Source of the DNA: Verrucomicrobiota bacterium
Lineage (GTDB): Bacteria > Verrucomicrobiota > Verrucomicrobiia > Chthoniobacterales > UBA10450
Length of the DNA stretch: 7,501 nucleotides
Reading direction: 5' to 3'
Assembly: GCA_003217965.1 (NCBI GenBank)
Contig: QHNB01000193.1
Location: 1-7,501, forward strand
Part shown: one piece after another, positions 6,171 to 7,501 of the stretch
Position numbering within the stretch: position 1 is the stretch's first letter
How the letters are laid out: the number at the start of each line of letters is the position of its first letter
Notes under the pieces: generated by a model
Seen by the model: only the letters and a program-made list of their open reading frames with translations
Database searches by the model: none
Told to the model about the DNA's origin: nothing
Position numbers and translations under genes: made by a program

Positions 6171-6452
6171 TCAGTAACGGGCAAGATTCATGATCGTGAT
6201 CCGGTCTCCGATTTTTTCCAGATGGGCCGTCGCCCCATTCAACTCGATTACTCCTTCACGCGGCTCGCCGTAAATGACATAGGTTTCGAACCGCGCTCCA
6301 TTGTTCAGATTGCCAACGAGAATTTTCTCATATTCGCGCAAGTCGACCAGCGCGGCCAGATCGGAGGAAATGGTGAGGCTGCCTTCGTAGTGCAGGCTCG
6401 CGCCAGTAACGGTGGCGCGATGGATCTTCGATTTCAGCAGCGTCAAATGCAC
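6171..6452 (-). CDS. panD: Aspartate 1-decarboxylase, stopped early by an in-frame TGA
   Basis: PanD is a pyruvoyl enzyme that makes beta-alanine from L-aspartate for pantothenate and CoA synthesis. The 93 translated residues hold all landmarks at their E. coli positions: Lys9, His11, Tyr22, the Gly24-Ser25 self-cleavage site that generates the pyruvoyl group, Arg54, Tyr58, and Asn72-Gly73. GDRITIM at 82-88 is also typical. The family is normally 115-130 residues, so about 36 positions are missing. They are still present in the same frame after the TGA (see 6063-6170). The start is GTG at 6452-6450 with a good Shine-Dalgarno (AGGAGAG, 6463-6457). It lies 30 bp after rpmB and is probably co-transcribed with it. 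The truncated chain lacks the last barrel elements and is likely unstable or inactive unless the TGA is read through or is a sequence error. The identification is secure. The functional state is open. Confidence 0.9.
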   Translation of the reverse strand: MHLTLLKSKIHRATVTGASLHYEGSLTISSDLAALVDLREYEKILVGNLNNGARFETYVIYGEPREGVIELNGATAHLEKIGDRITIMNLARY

Positions 6453-6456
6453 TGAA

Positions 6457-6463
6457 CTCTCCT
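6457..6463 (-). promoter_or_regulatory. Shine-Dalgarno site for panD
   Basis: The minus strand reads AGGAGAG, with 6 nt between AGGAG and the GTG at 6452-6450. It lies in the 30-bp gap after rpmB. It supports the GTG start, which also places Lys9, Gly24 and Ser25 at their usual numbers. An intact initiation signal suggests the gene decayed recently, if it has decayed at all. Confidence 0.65.
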
Positions 6464-6482
6464 GGGCCAGACTGCCGTCCGT

Positions 6483-6752
6483 CTAGGCCGCAATGACGCC
6501 TGCTTTTTTCAGTGCGCGATAAGCACCATGCTTGTTAATCGTCTTTAAACCGCGCGCTGTCACCCGAATCCGCACAAACTTTTTCAATTCCGGAACCCAG
6601 ACGCGATGTTCATGCAGATTCGGTCGAAATTCCCGCGGCACATTTTTCGTGACGTGGCGGCCAACTCCTCCTTTTTTCTTCGCCATACCGCGACGATGGA
6701 TCACACTGCCGCGGCTGACGCGTGAACCCGTAATGCTACAGACTTTCGACAT
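6483..6752 (-). CDS. rpmB: 50S ribosomal protein L28
   Basis: This 89-residue, very basic protein starts MSKVCSITGSR, the standard L28 opening (E. coli MSRVCQVTGKR). It continues with FRPNLHEHRVWVPELKKFVRIRVTARGLKTI, matching the conserved RRFLPNLHSHRFWV and RVSAKGMRVI regions. L28 is a late-assembling component of the large ribosomal subunit. Compared with the 78-residue E. coli protein there is an extra basic, Gly-rich stretch of roughly 13 residues at about 21-36 (RGMAKKKGGVGRHVTK). I associate this with PVC-type L28. The frame extends far upstream without a stop, but the L28 homology begins exactly at this ATG (6752-6750). The upstream part is antisense to the divergent oxidoreductase gene. 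The stop is TAG. panD follows after 30 bp, so the two probably share a transcript. No clear Shine-Dalgarno is visible. Confidence 0.96.
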   Translation of the reverse strand: MSKVCSITGSRVSRGSVIHRRGMAKKKGGVGRHVTKNVPREFRPNLHEHRVWVPELKKFVRIRVTARGLKTINKHGAYRALKKAGVIAA

Positions 6753-6857
6753 AATCAAAAAAGTGGTGCGTAAGGTGGTTCTGACACCTGTGACGGTCAA
6801 GCGATTCTTGAACGGCGACAGCAGGTTGCGGTCAAAGCTTTTCATTATTCGCGGCCT
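6753..6857. promoter_or_regulatory. Divergent intergenic region between rpmB and the oxidoreductase gene
   Basis: These 105 bp must hold the promoters for both directions. On the minus strand there are two TTGACC boxes (6800-6795 and 6835-6830), part of a repeated TTGACCG 35 bp apart. Each could be a -35 for rpmB, but the hexamers about 17 nt further on (CACCTT and TTCAAG) are poor -10 matches. Nothing convincing is seen for the plus strand, and there is no Shine-Dalgarno before the ATG at 6858. Confidence 0.25.
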
Positions 6858-7501
6858 ATGAATCGAAACGGTACTCGAAAGTTGCGAATCGGATTTGTCG
6901 GTGCAGGAGGGATCGTCCGGACGCGGCATTTGCCCGGCCTGCAGAAACGATCCGATGTCGAGATCGTCGCGGTCTCGAATTCGACCTATGAGAGTTCGGA
7001 AAAATTCTCGCGGGAATGCGTCCCTGAAGCTGTGCCGATGCAAAATTGGCCGGAGCTGGTCGCTTTGCCCGACATCGATATCATCTGGATCGGAACGCCG
7101 CCCTACCTGCACTCGGCCGTTACGATTTCGGCCCTGGAAGCCGGAAAACACGTCTTCTGTCAGGCGCGAATGGCGAATGATCGTGCCGAAGCGGAGGAGA
7201 TGCTGGCGGCTTCGCGCCGTTTCCCCCATCTCCTGACAATGATTTGTCCGCCACCCTACGGAATGCGTGGCGATCTGATGATAAAACGCTTGCTAGCTGA
7301 GGATTACATCGGCGAACCACATACGATTCGGCTACAGAGCTTTCACGGAAACTATTTGGATCCAAGCGCACCGGCTCATTGGCGCCAGCGCATCGAGCTC
7401 AGCGGGTTGAACGTTCTAACGCTTGGAATTTATGTTGAAGTGCTAAATCGCTGGTTTGGAGATATTGACGGCGTTTTCGCTCGCGGAATGATTCTTTATC
7501 C
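6858..7501 (+). CDS. Gfo/Idh/MocA-family oxidoreductase with altered catalytic motifs (partial, runs off right edge)
   Basis: The first 214 codons are visible, and the family usually has 330-400. An N-terminal Rossmann domain is clear: strand LRIGFVGAGGIV at 9-20 with the dinucleotide-binding GxGG turn, then VEIVAVSN at 34-41, IDIIWIGTPPYLH at 73-85 and ALEAGKHVFC at 92-101. Family members normally use NAD(P) to oxidise or reduce sugars, inositols or related compounds. The canonical EKP that follows 'GKHV-C' is replaced by QAR (102-104), so the catalytic Lys position is Ala103. The later DxGxH motif reads TLGIY (188-192), replacing Asp with Thr and His with Tyr. I recall a subfamily with this kind of motif, so this may be inherited and not decay. 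The ATG is chosen because homology begins at residue 9 and no other ATG is close upstream. The gene is divergent from rpmB. Substrate and reaction are unknown. Confidence 0.88.
   Translation, partial: MNRNGTRKLRIGFVGAGGIVRTRHLPGLQKRSDVEIVAVSNSTYESSEKFSRECVPEAVPMQNWPELVALPDIDIIWIGTPPYLHSAVTISALEAGKHVFCQARMANDRAEAEEMLAASRRFPHLLTMICPPPYGMRGDLMIKRLLAEDYIGEPHTIRLQSFHGNYLDPSAPAHWRQRIELSGLNVLTLGIYVEVLNRWFGDIDGVFARGMILY

Noticed and set aside
6123..6173. In-frame TGA in panD as a selenocysteine codon with a downstream SECIS hairpin
   Set aside because: A small GCCG-AGGAAG-CGGC hairpin begins right after the TGA, but its stem is only 4 bp, it starts too close to the TGA, and the loop lacks the features of bacterial SECIS elements. 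The position is not a catalytic Cys in PanD.
6171..6173. TGA reassigned to Trp (alternative genetic code)
   Set aside because: Four other genes here end in TGA at positions 33, 437, 1633 and 6015, three of them in tight overlaps with the next start. No other gene has an internal TGA. The PanD position is also not usually Trp.
6795..6835. Repeated TTGACCG as a two-site operator
   Set aside because: There are only two 7-bp copies 35 bp apart, with no extended similarity. They are more simply two candidate -35 boxes or chance.
6753..7229. Long N-terminal extension of rpmB (frame open to 7229 on the minus strand)
   Set aside because: L28 homology begins at the ATG at 6752. The upstream part is antisense to the well-supported oxidoreductase gene and has low-quality, Arg/Ser-rich composition.
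1..7501. Mobile element, CRISPR array, tRNA or defence system
   Set aside because: No transposase, integrase, terminal repeats, regularly spaced repeats, cloverleaf or nuclease genes were seen. The genes are chromosomal housekeeping and envelope genes.

Overview
The window looks like a chromosomal segment from a member of the PVC group, most likely a soil Verrucomicrobiota (Chthoniobacterales-like). This is inferred from three things: mid-50s % GC judged by eye, a ribosomal protein L28 with an internal insertion of a type I associate with PVC bacteria, and a 519-residue protein whose motifs I recall only from uncharacterised PVC proteins. No phylogenetic marker was searched, so the assignment is moderate. 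I see no mobile element, CRISPR array, tRNA or rRNA.

Positions 1-3966 hold a minus-strand gene set. A MscS-type mechanosensitive channel (2830-3966) is followed after 30 bp by two tandem paralogous FemAB/GNAT-like acyltransferases (1633-2799 and 437-1636), a small EamA/SMR-type four-helix membrane protein (33-440), and the first 12 codons of another gene running off the left edge (1-36). The last four are joined by three successive 4-nt start/stop overlaps, so they are almost certainly one translationally coupled operon. The two acyltransferases plus the small transporter suggest cell-envelope or lipid-linked modification, but the substrate cannot be read from the sequence.

Positions 4055-4457 hold acyl carrier protein acpP (minus) with a candidate promoter containing a perfect TTGACA. 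It is divergent from a plus-strand gene (4458-6017). That gene encodes a protein of unknown function with a short N-terminal conserved segment, an Arg-rich disordered linker, a conserved core, a winged-helix-like C-terminal part and a Ser/Ala-rich tail.

Positions 6063-6752 hold rpmB (L28) followed by panD (aspartate 1-decarboxylase), both minus strand. panD is the most striking item. Its reading frame has every N-terminal and active-site residue, but it is stopped by an in-frame TGA after 93 codons. The same frame then continues for 35 clearly PanD-like codons to a TAA. This is either a nonsense mutation (beta-alanine, hence CoA, supply would be affected), a sequence error, or read-through.

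Positions 6858-7501 hold the 5' part of a plus-strand Gfo/Idh/MocA-type oxidoreductase, divergent from rpmB and cut by the window edge. Its three usual catalytic positions are all substituted, so it belongs to an atypical subfamily or has lost the standard chemistry.
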